Assembly (NCBI RefSeq): GCF_014698845.1
Contig: NZ_JACJTV010000007.1
Coordinates: 124,001-188,000, forward strand
Source: Coleofasciculus sp. FACHB-1120
Lineage (GTDB): Bacteria; Cyanobacteriota; Cyanobacteriia; Cyanobacteriales; FACHB-T130
Length of the DNA: 64,000 bases
Direction: 5' to 3'
The notes below the pieces were generated by a model. It searched no databases. It was not told where the DNA came from and saw only the letters and a program-made list of their open reading frames with translations. Made by a program: the position numbers and the translations under genes. Positions 19,444 to 28,083 of this stretch are shown here, one piece after another (the first letter of the stretch is position 1; each line of letters opens with the position of its first letter).

Positions 19444-20819
19444 GCTCGTTCTTCTTTCTGGCTATTAAGATGGTTACAAATAGTTGCAGCTAGTTGACTG
19501 TTCATAACTCGATTGTGTCCGATGTGAGATTCTTTTTTCGCCTTCTCAATCTCTGTAGAAATCTCTTTATCTAAAATGAATTGGACTTTAGACTCCAAAT
19601 CTTGGAGCTGCACGGGATTAACATAACATTGAGCTAACTTTAAAACGCAAGCTCTCAAGCACAATAAGGTTCGGCGTCCGATATCGCTGCGTAAGTTTTT
19701 GAGTTCCAGCAGGCGGCTTACTTGAGGTTGGTCTTTTAAGCCGAGTTGGGGAGCTATTTCTTTCATGGGGACTCCCTGACAGTGAAATAAATGAAGTGCC
19801 TTGAGGAAGTTTTGCGCTTTCTGATTTTTCTTTGATTGCAAATAGATAAAGCGAGCTTGAATGACCTGCTTAACGGACTGAGATAAACAGGTATTAAATT
19901 GCTGGTGATAACCTGCTAAGAACTCTGATTGCTCATTAGAATCCTCCTCACTAGATGCTCTATTTCTTTCCGCAGGATTTCCTGAATTATCTAACGGTAA
20001 GCCTTTGCGAGTCCGGAGGCGTTCGGCTCTGAGAAACTGCGCGAGTTCTTGCAATTCTCTTAAGATTTGTTCGGGAAATATTGTCCGAGTGGCTGACAAT
20101 TGTTCACCCATTTGACGCAATTGCGAGGCGGTTGGGTCTGGATATCGGCTTTTCTCTCCAGCCTTGCGGTGCTGCAAAAGTTGGGTGCGATAAATCTGAT
20201 GGTAGCTATCAAGTAGCTGAAGTGCTTGGTTGATTTCTGCTGGTGTCCGGTCAAACTCTAATAAAACTCGCTGTAATCGTCCGGGGTTCATGTAACTCAA
20301 AATCATCCAGTCAGTTACTTGCTCAATTCCGTGTTCGAGTAAGAATCGTTTGAGGAAGCGATCGCTCTTTACCATCCTGACCGTCCAAGTCGATAATTTA
20401 CTCTTATCCGGGTCAAAGGTTTGCAAAATTCGAGCGGTTACAGAGGGAGAGTTTGTCCGGTTTTCATCCATTTCCTGACGTGGAGAACGCAAAGTGCTAT
20501 CGAGTACCAACGGCAACAGATCGAGACTGGTGAAGTCATGGTTTTTGCCAAACTTCTGCTCTAGTTCTAAGCAAAATTCTTGAATTTGATGAGAGATAAA
20601 GCAGCGCAGACACACCTCAGCCATCTGGCGGCGAGTGTCATCGTTCTGGAACCACTGCATGAGTTGGCGTTGAATTTCCCGGTCTGGCATATCCTCTCGG
20701 TCAGAGAGGTCGGGAAATTGAGTCAAGAAAAAGGCTTTTGCCGACTCAACTTCTTCAGTTCGGCACTTGCCGAAACTATCAATTCTCATCAACAGCCAGT
20801 ATCTCGATGCCGTACCCAT
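19440..20819 (-). CDS. Sigma-70-like / HTH DNA-binding protein
   Basis: About 460 aa. I do not recognise an exact family. The middle (FDPDKSKLSTWTVRMVKSDRFLKRFLLEHG) recalls sigma-factor region 2, and the later part (GVPMKEIAPQLGLKDQPQVSRLLELKNL) is a convincing helix-turn-helix like sigma region 4, so a diverged, possibly non-canonical sigma factor or RNA polymerase-associated regulator is likely. The start is uncertain: ATG at 20819, TTG at 20834 or ATG at 20789; none has a clear ribosome binding site. It overlaps DUF1822 by 4 bp. Confidence 0.6.
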   Translation of the reverse strand: MGTASRYWLLMRIDSFGKCRTEEVESAKAFFLTQFPDLSDREDMPDREIQRQLMQWFQNDDTRRQMAEVCLRCFISHQIQEFCLELEQKFGKNHDFTSLDLLPLVLDSTLRSPRQEMDENRTNSPSVTARILQTFDPDKSKLSTWTVRMVKSDRFLKRFLLEHGIEQVTDWMILSYMNPGRLQRVLLEFDRTPAEINQALQLLDSYHQIYRTQLLQHRKAGEKSRYPDPTASQLRQMGEQLSATRTIFPEQILRELQELAQFLRAERLRTRKGLPLDNSGNPAERNRASSEEDSNEQSEFLAGYHQQFNTCLSQSVKQVIQARFIYLQSKKNQKAQNFLKALHLFHCQGVPMKEIAPQLGLKDQPQVSRLLELKNLRSDIGRRTLLCLRACVLKLAQCYVNPVQLQDLESKVQFILDKEISTEIEKAKKESHIGHNRVMNSQLAATICNHLNSQKEERA

Positions 20820-21018
20820 CGTTATTTCACTCAATTGTGCAAATGCAAAGCGACTCTGAAGTTCCTCATCCTTGCCTCGCTTAAACCAGGATGCCGCTCG
20901 AAGTCAATTGAGGCAAGTTCGGGGGAGCTGATTGAACGGCTAAAAACGATAAGGATAACTTTAAACAAAGCAAGTGACATCTTCAAGAAATTCCCGCTTT
21001 TCCCCAAACTTCATTCGG

Positions 21019-21999
21019 CTACTTTTCCATTCCTATCGGCACAAGTTGCTCAGATGTTCTACCGGCTGCGGTGGGTTTTAGCCAGCTTGCGACTAGCTCC
21101 GGCTTCTTTTTTCTGGCAAAAACGCAAATTGCATGGTAGCTGACTTTTTCCCGCAGACGATAGACTTCCCTACTCTGCAAATTCAAGGTGCGAGCGATCG
21201 CTTCTTGAGAATTGCCAGCTAGGTAAAGCTCCAGCCAAACCGCTGCTTCTCGACTGACATTTTCGGCTAAATAGTTGTAAAACTCCTGCTTTACAGTTGT
21301 CCGCAGAAACATTTGTTCCTCAATTGCTTGATTTTCTTGATACTCGGCAACTGCGTGGATATCGAGGAAACTTACCGGATTGTTTGTCTCATGGGAAGGC
21401 ACTTCCTCAGAAACCAGTCGCACCAGTTCACCCTTTGGGATATGAGTCATTCCTCCCCGCCGGGAACGACGTAGATAGTTAAAAAATCTATAAACTAAAA
21501 GTGGCTGGTTGCGAATTGGTCTGAGACAGTATTCTTCGATGCTGCTCATCAGTAGGGCGTTGCTTAAGCGAGGGTCGGAAGTACATTTGCCAATCCAGGC
21601 AATTTGCTGTTGAATGTAGCGATCGCGATGCAATAATTCCTGAAGGACTTCTTGCAACACATCGACAACTGTTGCCGAGCGATCGCGCGATAGCGCTACC
21701 CAAGTCCGAATTTTATTCTTCAGCAAGACTAAACTCCCCAACCGAGTCGTCAAGTTACAATAAGCACGCTCTGGTGCCACGCCTAAGTAGCGTTGCCGTA
21801 AAATGCGATAGCGATAATCCATCGCTTGCAAGGCAATTGTTCTCTGCGTTGCGTTAAACGTTTCAAAACGCTCTACGTCCTCTCCTACCAGCCAGAGCGC
21901 AATACTTTCATGGGTTGCTGCGCTATAGCCAGGACAGTCAGATGCCAGCTGCTTCGCCACCTCAGTTGGAGACAGCACAACGGTTAGAAATTTTTTCAT
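21019..21999 (-). CDS. HetZ-related protein
   Basis: 326 aa. The segments RYLGVAPERAYCNLTTRLG, PLLVYRFFNYLRRSRRGGMTHIP and the closing SREAAVWLELYLAGNSQEAIARTLNLQ-SREVYRLREKVSYHAICVFA resemble the HetZ family, whose founding member controls early heterocyst differentiation in Anabaena; paralogues also occur in non-heterocystous strains. The C-terminal part is a likely helix-turn-helix. It is the first gene of the minus-strand train, so it may regulate the CHAT/caspase genes below it (inference from position). Confidence 0.65.
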   Translation of the reverse strand: MKKFLTVVLSPTEVAKQLASDCPGYSAATHESIALWLVGEDVERFETFNATQRTIALQAMDYRYRILRQRYLGVAPERAYCNLTTRLGSLVLLKNKIRTWVALSRDRSATVVDVLQEVLQELLHRDRYIQQQIAWIGKCTSDPRLSNALLMSSIEEYCLRPIRNQPLLVYRFFNYLRRSRRGGMTHIPKGELVRLVSEEVPSHETNNPVSFLDIHAVAEYQENQAIEEQMFLRTTVKQEFYNYLAENVSREAAVWLELYLAGNSQEAIARTLNLQSREVYRLREKVSYHAICVFARKKKPELVASWLKPTAAGRTSEQLVPIGMEK

Positions 22000-22146
22000 T
22001 TCAATCGCCGAGAGTGTGTGTTCTACTCGGCTATATCTTCAGTCAGGCTGAGGTTATGTATTTTTGATCCGGTTTCTCCGGAAGGAGTCTCCCGGAGAAA
22101 CCCTGACAGGGTACTATCACAATTCTTTATTCGATGCAGTACGGTT

Positions 22147-22240
22147 TAACCCCACCCCTGCCCCTTGACCTTCCCTTCACCCAAAAAGGTTCAATATTCT
22201 CCCGTCTCCGTTCACGGAGAGGGGCTGGGGGTGAGGTTCC
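22147..22240. repeat. Dispersed CCCCACCCC...GGGGGTGGGG repeat, copy 1
   Basis: A roughly palindromic element in which CCCCACCCCTGCCCC is answered by GGGGCTGGGGGTGAGG, with GGTTCAATATTCTCCC in the middle. Related copies occur at 25306-25366 and 32576-32664, all in intergenic DNA. This is a typical cyanobacterial interspersed repeat, probably folding at RNA level. Confidence 0.6.
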
Positions 22241-22289
22241 TATATATATTCCACTCAACCAAGAACGACTATAGGGATACAAAAATAAA

Positions 22290-22314
22290 TAGGGGCAGGA
22301 TAATCCTGCCCCTA
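22290..22314 (-). terminator. Rho-independent terminator of the lipoprotein gene
   Basis: TAGGGGCAGGA / TCCTGCCCCTA form a perfect 11-bp GC-rich stem with a 3-nt TAA loop. Read on the minus strand, it is followed by TTTATTTTTG. It lies 43 bp downstream of the stop of the lipoprotein gene at 22358. Confidence 0.85.
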
Positions 22315-22357
22315 GAATCATTGATTCAGTCTGGAGTTTATTTAATTCCAGAAGCTG

Positions 22358-22954
22358 CTAATCAATCGCATCAGCAGCCCTGTCAGCTGCCCGCTTGGCG
22401 CTCTCAACTACATTTCTGCCTGCATCTTTAGTATTTTGCTGGATATTGTCAGCTGCCCGTTGCGTTCCTTTACCCAGGTCTTTGGTTGAATCCTGAGTAT
22501 TGCCCTTGATATTTTCAATTCCCTGCTTTGTTCCCCTAGCAAAATCGCTAGCCGATCTTTGGGCTTTGTCGCCAACTGCGTCGGCATTTTGCTTCACATT
22601 GTCACCGAACTGTTTAGCGTTTTCGCCCTTCTTATCCAAAATCCGCTTGGTGTTCGTACCTACGTCATCGGTCTCGTCAATTACGTGGCGCTCAGCATTG
22701 TCAATTAAACCTTTTGCCTTAGCTGCTACGCCTGAAGTGTCTCTTCTGGGATCGGTATCGCTATAGTCGTTCATCCCGCCTTTGTACTCATTGGTTAAGG
22801 CACCTGTAGGAACGTCCTCCCTTACTTGGTCCGCGGTCTTCGCTTGCGCCCCACCATTACAAGCGGTGGTAACAAAGATGATCGTGGCGGACAAAAACAC
22901 GGTGATGATTCTGCCCAAGTTGATTTTTTTAAACCAATTAATGACGCTGTTCAT
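22358..22954 (-). CDS. LEA-like lipoprotein
   Basis: 198 aa. The start at 22954 is chosen because AAGGAGTT lies just upstream and it yields a lipoprotein signal: KKINLGRIITVFLSA, a hydrophobic run, lipobox VTTAC. The mature part is hydrophilic and repetitive (QNTKDAGRNV, GKGTQRAADNI, GNTQDSTKDL; about 11-residue periodicity rich in Ala, Lys, Asp, Asn), like LEA or amphipathic-helix stress proteins. Role unknown; a membrane-anchored stress-protection protein is plausible. It is a tandem paralogue, in the signal region, of the gene at 23064. Confidence 0.75.
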   Translation of the reverse strand: MNSVINWFKKINLGRIITVFLSATIIFVTTACNGGAQAKTADQVREDVPTGALTNEYKGGMNDYSDTDPRRDTSGVAAKAKGLIDNAERHVIDETDDVGTNTKRILDKKGENAKQFGDNVKQNADAVGDKAQRSASDFARGTKQGIENIKGNTQDSTKDLGKGTQRAADNIQQNTKDAGRNVVESAKRAADRAADAID

Positions 22955-23012
22955 CGAAAAAACTCCTTTTTCTGTACGAGTCAATGGTTGTTTTTGTTAG
23001 CGCATTGCAATC

Positions 23013-23047
23013 TGAGATTTTCAATTGGCAATCAATCGAAAATCTCA
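23013..23047. terminator. Hairpin between the two lipoprotein genes
   Basis: TGAGATTTTC and GAAAATCTCA form a perfect 10-bp stem around a 15-nt loop. It lies directly after the stop of the upstream lipoprotein gene (minus strand). No T-run follows, so it may be a transcript-end or stability hairpin rather than a full terminator. Confidence 0.4.
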
Positions 23048-23063
23048 AACCTCAATTATTTGC

Positions 23064-23621
23064 TTACTTGTGCAATGCAGGGTTGCTTTGCAGTTCGGGT
23101 CTCTGAGCGGCTTCATCTGATTTATCTTTAAGGAAGCTAGAAGCCTCTTTAAACTCTTCACCGACCTTCTCCAGTCGATTTCCGGCTCGCTCTCCAATAT
23201 CGGAATTGCGCTGATTGAGTCCACCTGGCTTAGCCTGGGTGAAGTCATCGGCGGTTTTGATGGGAAGTTCTCTCTCTTTTTCCAACCGCCCCTGTGGTGT
23301 CTCAGCACCTGGGTAGAGGATTTCAGAATCGCTGGTAGCAATTAACTGATTAGAGAGGATCTGCAAGTCAGCGCGATCGCGTGGATTCGCTGTTTTGCTG
23401 ACTGTCGGATCGGTAGACATTTTGTAATTTGTGTAGCCATCTCCACCATTGCTGTGGGGATTGTTGTTCCCTCCCATTTGTACGGGGGGATTTTGGGGAC
23501 GTGCCCCTAAAGAATCGCCATTGTTACAAGCGGTGGTAAAAATTAGCAACACACCTGCCAAAAAAACGGTCAAAATTTGACCTAACCGTAGTTTTTTAAA
23601 GAAAGCAGTTAAGTGTTTCAC
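23064..23621 (-). CDS. Lipoprotein, paralogue of the downstream gene
   Basis: 185 aa, GTG start at 23621 behind GGGAG. The N-terminal KKLRLGQILTVFLAGVLLIFTTAC is nearly the same as in the 22358-22954 protein, including the lipobox Cys. The mature part is hydrophilic with scattered Pro/Asn and ends in a short helical ERAGNRLEKVGEEFKEASSF stretch. No enzymatic motif. Likely an envelope lipoprotein of unknown function, co-oriented and probably co-transcribed with its paralogue. Confidence 0.7.
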   Translation of the reverse strand: MKHLTAFFKKLRLGQILTVFLAGVLLIFTTACNNGDSLGARPQNPPVQMGGNNNPHSNGGDGYTNYKMSTDPTVSKTANPRDRADLQILSNQLIATSDSEILYPGAETPQGRLEKERELPIKTADDFTQAKPGGLNQRNSDIGERAGNRLEKVGEEFKEASSFLKDKSDEAAQRPELQSNPALHK

Positions 23622-24256
23622 ACACTACTCCCAAGATTTTTACGAACTGTCATAAACAATACAAAAGGCTACGGTATTTGAGCCTCTAGCGCAGGTCACA
23701 TTCTGACTGCAACTAAAAGCCACCTCTCTCTAACCGTAGAGAGATTCCTAAAAAATAAGCCAAACTACGGTTATATTGGTTTGTTCGTGACTATGCTGGT
23801 TAAAAATGTCGCTCAGCCTAAAACTTGGCTAATTTTTCTCGTTCTTTCACGATCTGATGAGTATGGGCATCGATCTGGTTCAAGCGCGATCGCCCACATC
23901 AAACTTGCCTCACCACCAGGTATCAGATCGTTATCCGTATCCCAGACGTACAATTTTTGCCGACTCACATCTTTGACGAAGCCCTCAGAAGGGAATTTAG
24001 AGCGATACTAACTGCAAATCAAGAGTTTTATTTTGTAACCTGCTGTTGGCAGGTTTCGTTTGTGTGCTTGCTGTCGCTTTACGGTTTCAACCGCCAGGTG
24101 CTGGGGAAATTGTTCGCTAATGTCTGCAAAGTGTAGAAAGAGAAGAGCGATCGCTCCCTCTAGCAAAAGTTACAGACTCGCTACCGTTCTGGCTACGGTA
24201 TTCTCATACTCTAGGATGAGGTATTTGCCTCAACTTGCTTCCCAGTGTGAAAGGTC
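23622..24256. other. Intergenic, with a possible minus-strand gene remnant
   Basis: No intact gene. On the minus strand between about 24005 and 23820 a frame without a start reads as ordinary protein (…SEGFVKDVSRQKLYVWDTD, then ALEPDRCPYSSDRER…), bounded by stops, so it may be a decayed gene fragment of unknown family. The rest shows nothing I can name. The promoter of the following gene should lie near its 3' end. Confidence 0.4.
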
Positions 24257-25288
24257 ATGAAAAAAATTTGGTCATTCCTGAAGCCGTACTTGCGCTGGGT
24301 TATTCTCGGCGGGACGCTATTTTTTTTGGCAAAAGCTCTCAAAGACAACTGGCGGGAAGTCGCAGCCATCCGAATGACTGATGCGGGATGGACAAATCTA
24401 GCGATCGCCTTTTTGATTACTTTACTGGCTCATACTTGGTCTGGATTTGTCTGGAGTTGGATTTTGCAATCCTTCCGGCAACCCGTTCAGCCTCGATGGG
24501 CGCTCCAAGTTTACCTCAAAACCAACCTTGCCAAGTATTTACCAGGGAATGTCTGGCACTACTACGGGCGCATCGTGGCGGTGACATCCCACGGGGGTTC
24601 TTTCGGTGCCGCGACTCTCAGCGTGTTACTTGAACCCCTCCTGATGGCAGCAGCCGCTTTATTAGTTGCCTTAGCAGGTAGCCAGTTAGGTTGGGCAGGC
24701 GTCCCGCAGAATACCCAGACGAGAACCTTGCAAATTCTCGGTTTAGGTGTGGTTTTGTTGAGCGTTCATCCCCGAATTTTGAACCCGCTGATGAAGTTGG
24801 CAAGTAAGTTGAAGGGAAAGAAGGCAAGAGGCGCAGGGATACAGGGACACAGGGATACAGGGACACAGGCGGGCGGGGGAGAAGAAAATGCCAATTTCTC
24901 TGCTTCAGCTTCTCAACCCCCCACAGAAGCGACAGAAGCTTCTTTTCGACTTGAGCGCTATCCCCTATTCCCTTTGTTGGGAGAAATTGGCTTTTTGTTA
25001 CTGCGTGGCGCGGGGTTTTTGTTTGCCATGCTAGCGCTGACGCCAGTGAATCCGAATCAGATACCGATGCTGCTGAGTGGGTTTAGTTTCGCATGGCTGT
25101 TGGGTTTGATTGTTCCCGGCGCACCTGGGGGAATCGGGGTATTTGAAACGACAGCGATCGCGCTATTCGATCAACATTTTTCTGCCGCCATTCTTCTCAG
25201 CGTCGTCGCCCTATTCCGCTTGGTGAGTATTTTAGCGGAAGCCGCTGCTGCTGGATTGGCAACTTTGAGCGAGCTGAAGGATAAATAA
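24257..25288 (+). CDS. UPF0104/YbhN-like (lysylphosphatidylglycerol synthase transmembrane domain) membrane protein
   Basis: 343 aa with about seven hydrophobic segments. The family features include KTNLAKYLPGNVWHYYGR (about residues 93-110) and the C-terminal LGLIVPGAPGGIGVFETTAIALF motif. These proteins are related to the flippase half of MprF and are thought to move lipids or isoprenoid conjugates. A hydrophilic loop at about residues 190-230 is encoded by a 16-bp tandem repeat (24835-24866) and looks like an insertion. The gene stands alone between oppositely oriented neighbours. Confidence 0.8.
   Translation: MKKIWSFLKPYLRWVILGGTLFFLAKALKDNWREVAAIRMTDAGWTNLAIAFLITLLAHTWSGFVWSWILQSFRQPVQPRWALQVYLKTNLAKYLPGNVWHYYGRIVAVTSHGGSFGAATLSVLLEPLLMAAAALLVALAGSQLGWAGVPQNTQTRTLQILGLGVVLLSVHPRILNPLMKLASKLKGKKARGAGIQGHRDTGTQAGGGEENANFSASASQPPTEATEASFRLERYPLFPLLGEIGFLLLRGAGFLFAMLALTPVNPNQIPMLLSGFSFAWLLGLIVPGAPGGIGVFETTAIALFDQHFSAAILLSVVALFRLVSILAEAAAAGLATLSELKDK
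24835..24866 (+). repeat. Two 16-bp tandem repeats inside a coding sequence
   Basis: AGGGATACAGGGACAC occurs twice in direct tandem, itself built of 8-bp halves, and a third partial copy follows. It lies inside the reading frame of the YbhN-like gene. Because 16 is not a multiple of 3, gain or loss of one unit would shift the frame. Confidence 0.85.
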
Positions 25289-25305
25289 AACGGCTATCAA
25301 CTACA

Positions 25306-25366
25306 GCTCAAGGTTCTCCTCTTCGTTCACGGGGAGGAATTAGGGGTGGGGTTCTCCTATCCCGCT
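25306..25366. repeat. Dispersed CCTC...GGGGTGGGG repeat, copy 2
   Basis: TCAAGGTTCTCCTCTTCGTT, CACGGGGAGGAATTAG and GGGTGGGGTTCTCC match the 3' half of the element at 22147-22240. It sits between two convergent genes (the YbhN-like gene and the unknown gene at 25387) and may act as a terminator. Confidence 0.5.
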
Positions 25367-25386
25367 TTCGACGGGTAGCCAGAAAA

Positions 25387-26748
25387 CTAATCTTCTGCAA
25401 GTCCTGAATCTGACATCACCTCTGCGATCGCAGAGGTTGCAGCTTTTATATTGTTATCAAACTTCAGTTGAGAAAACACCCGATACATCTGTGCCGTCCC
25501 GTGAGGCAGCTTCTTTGTTCCATTTCCGTTCATCTTGATCAAATTGTATTGAACGTTTTCAGCATAGATAGCAAAAGTTATATGAAAGATTTCAAAGAAA
25601 TTCACTACCCACTTGCAATCCTCTTCCGGATAGTGCATATAGTATTTGATTAACTCAGCAATGCAAGTCTCTAAATGGGTGCGAACATTTTTACAAATTA
25701 ATAGAATTTTCAGCAGGACGATAACTAAAGTCAAAGGATGCCCTTGCGACATCAATAAAATAAATAGAGGCGAAGGTTCCCGATGATTTTCTGTTGTTAA
25801 ATATTCGATCACCCGGTTACAGGTTCTTAACAACAGAGCCTCATCTAGAATTTCTTCATGATGATTTTCATATACAACATCTAGCTTTTCCGCTAATTTT
25901 GTTTTCAATACCTCTACAAATTTTCGATTCTCCACTGAAAAAATCAAATAATTTTGTAGACTCTGCTTAAATTTTTTGTAGGGAAGTTCCTGAGTTTGTT
26001 GGACAAAGATATTTGCCAAATTTGTATAACTAAACGGCCCCCGTTTCGCGACAATCGTCTTGATCAGACGCAGCACCTCGTCTCCCAAGGCAGTCGGGTT
26101 TTTAGGCAAAATTTCTCTAGGCATTGCCGATTGCGATCGCGCAGTATACATCGCCAGGTCAAACTTGAAGCGATCTTTCAGTTCTTGCGACAATGCTCTG
26201 GCAGCTTCCCGCTGTTCTACGGGGTTTTTGAGATTCGCATATTGAGGAACTAACAGATAAGAAGTATAACGATGGCTCCAATGGGTTGTTTCATGTTCTT
26301 CGTATCGAGCGACAAATATCTTTAAGTCTTGATAATCTTGGCTTTTAATAAAGTTTGACAACCAAAGTCTTAGCTTACTCAAACTAGGAGACAAGGTTGA
26401 CCTACTGATATTAAGATCGCCAAATAATAGAATTAACTCTTTAATTGAGTTATAGCTTCGAGTCGTCTCCCAGTTATTGATGAGAATATAGCAAGAGCGC
26501 TTCAGAGTGTTTGTGAATTCTTCTTCGTTATTCGCAAAGATAATATCTGAAAGCGCTTTTACCGCATTGGTGTTAACAGCGTTAGGAGTGTAGTAAATAA
26601 ATAACTGCTTAAATTCTTGCAGAACGGCTTCTGGAGGCCATTGCTGAACAATGTCCACCAAAAAACGATAGATCATATTTTGATCTGGCTGGGTTGAGAT
26701 GACGAAAAGCTCGGTTTGATATTCATCTGATAGAATGTCCCTGACCAT
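25387..26748 (-). CDS. Conserved hypothetical protein, all-helical
   Basis: 453 aa. I do not recognise the family. The sequence looks like a long alpha-helical solenoid (many Leu/Ile-rich helices, few Gly/Pro), with no signal peptide and no catalytic motif. One C-terminal stretch (HPLTLVIVLLKILLICKN) is hydrophobic but probably a buried helix. It is a single-gene unit between convergent and divergent neighbours; the spacer upstream (26749-26914) shows nothing else. Confidence 0.6.
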   Translation of the reverse strand: MVRDILSDEYQTELFVISTQPDQNMIYRFLVDIVQQWPPEAVLQEFKQLFIYYTPNAVNTNAVKALSDIIFANNEEEFTNTLKRSCYILINNWETTRSYNSIKELILLFGDLNISRSTLSPSLSKLRLWLSNFIKSQDYQDLKIFVARYEEHETTHWSHRYTSYLLVPQYANLKNPVEQREAARALSQELKDRFKFDLAMYTARSQSAMPREILPKNPTALGDEVLRLIKTIVAKRGPFSYTNLANIFVQQTQELPYKKFKQSLQNYLIFSVENRKFVEVLKTKLAEKLDVVYENHHEEILDEALLLRTCNRVIEYLTTENHREPSPLFILLMSQGHPLTLVIVLLKILLICKNVRTHLETCIAELIKYYMHYPEEDCKWVVNFFEIFHITFAIYAENVQYNLIKMNGNGTKKLPHGTAQMYRVFSQLKFDNNIKAATSAIAEVMSDSGLAED

Positions 26749-26914
26749 TCCATTAAATAGGACTATTGAGTCCTTCCTTAGAGTGTGAGAAGAGAAAGTA
26801 GATAAAAGTAGATAGTACCCAGCGTCAAATGCTAATTGCAGTGTATATTACTTGAGTTGACTGCCTATAGCAATCCTTGAAAATACATACGCTGGGGGAA
26901 TTTGCTCTCAACCG

Positions 26915-27889
26915 CTAGGGATCTTCCGATTCAGACCGGAGACGGTTAATTTGTTCTCGCAATTCCTCAATTTGACGCTGTAGCGCATCCACCTCATTAA
27001 CGGCTGTTTCTGATGGGACATTCACCGCGCCCTGTGCAGAGGAACGTTGGTAATTGCCCCGACGAATCTGACGATATTCCTCTGAGTTTGCCCACTCTTG
27101 CAAGTGGTGAAGGCGATCGACCGTAAAGGGATGGGTCGTAAACCAACCTTGAGTAAAGTTATTGTAAAGTAAGAACTTGTAGACTTGATTCAACCCGTCT
27201 TGGTCCAATTCCTGATATTTTTGCGATTGGCGAATAAATTCATCTAAACTCACTTCATTGCCATAACGGGCACTGCCGCCAGCAAATTTCATCATTAAGT
27301 GCATCACTGGATTCAGTTCGTCGGTCACTAGAAAAGCGGCTCGATCTGCTGATAATTCCGCTTTACGGCTCCATTCAATAAACGCCAAAATCAACCCGGT
27401 ACTGATCAAAGTGCTGAAACCAAAGGTCGCATTCCCGATAAAATTGACGGCTTGCAAAGCCCAAATTGCCATCTGACGTAAGGTCGTGTGACCGCATTTA
27501 ATATGTCCCAATTCATGTGCAATGACTGCCCGAAGTTCCGCTTCGTCAAGCAAGTCTAAAAGTCCAGAGTTCAGGATCACATAAGGGCGTTCTTGTCCGA
27601 GGGCGCTGGCATTCACCCAAGGCGCTTGAGAAACGAAAAGCGTTGGTTCTGGGTAAACATCCAGATCGCGTAAGCATTCCCGGAAGATTCCGTAGATGCT
27701 AGCATACTGACGCGGCCCGACCTGAATGCTATTGCCCATGTGGTAGACAAACTGGGGACGCTCAGAGGCAAATTCTACAAATCTACGGGCAACCATATCA
27801 AATCCAGGCACGCTGCGTAAGGCTTGCTCCGCTTGTCGGTCAAGGGGATGTCTAAAAGCTTCACTGGATATTCCGGTATAAGTAGGCAT
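26915..27889 (-). CDS. M48 family zinc metallopeptidase
   Basis: 324 aa. Zinc motif HELGH is in VIAHELGHIKCGH (about residue 126), and the third zinc ligand is likely the Glu in SRKAELSADRAAFLV. Two hydrophobic stretches around residues 145-190 may be membrane-inserted, as in HtpX-like proteases. The last 35 residues form a coiled coil (VDALQRQIEELREQINRLRSE), which suggests oligomerisation. Likely a membrane-associated quality-control protease. Confidence 0.88.
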   Translation of the reverse strand: MPTYTGISSEAFRHPLDRQAEQALRSVPGFDMVARRFVEFASERPQFVYHMGNSIQVGPRQYASIYGIFRECLRDLDVYPEPTLFVSQAPWVNASALGQERPYVILNSGLLDLLDEAELRAVIAHELGHIKCGHTTLRQMAIWALQAVNFIGNATFGFSTLISTGLILAFIEWSRKAELSADRAAFLVTDELNPVMHLMMKFAGGSARYGNEVSLDEFIRQSQKYQELDQDGLNQVYKFLLYNNFTQGWFTTHPFTVDRLHHLQEWANSEEYRQIRRGNYQRSSAQGAVNVPSETAVNEVDALQRQIEELREQINRLRSESEDP

Positions 27890-28083
27890 ATTGATGAGTC
27901 TTATACAGCGTTCTACTGAACTATTAAAGCCTAGAAATACAACGAGCGGTTTTTGATCTACATCACATAGATGCGCGATCGCAGTATCGTCAAACTGTCA
28001 CGAAAACTGCTTGATTTAAGCAAGTAATCAACCCACGTCTGAGAAAACTTGACACGGAGACAGTTATCGGAGCGAAAATCACT

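Larger units (their letters stand above)
22000..22357. other. Intergenic: hairpins and a dispersed repeat, no gene
   Basis: Nothing coding is supported. It holds an 11-bp perfect inverted repeat (GGTTTCTCCGG 22071-22081, CCGGAGAAACC 22092-22102). It also holds a C-rich/G-rich dispersed element (about 22147-22240, CCCCACCCCTG to GGGGGTGAGGTT) and the terminator at 22290-22314. The first two probably mark the end and start of transcripts. Confidence 0.6.

Noticed and set aside
20580-21143. 187-codon plus-strand frame
   Set aside because: It is antisense to the sigma-like and HetZ-related genes and has no recognisable features.
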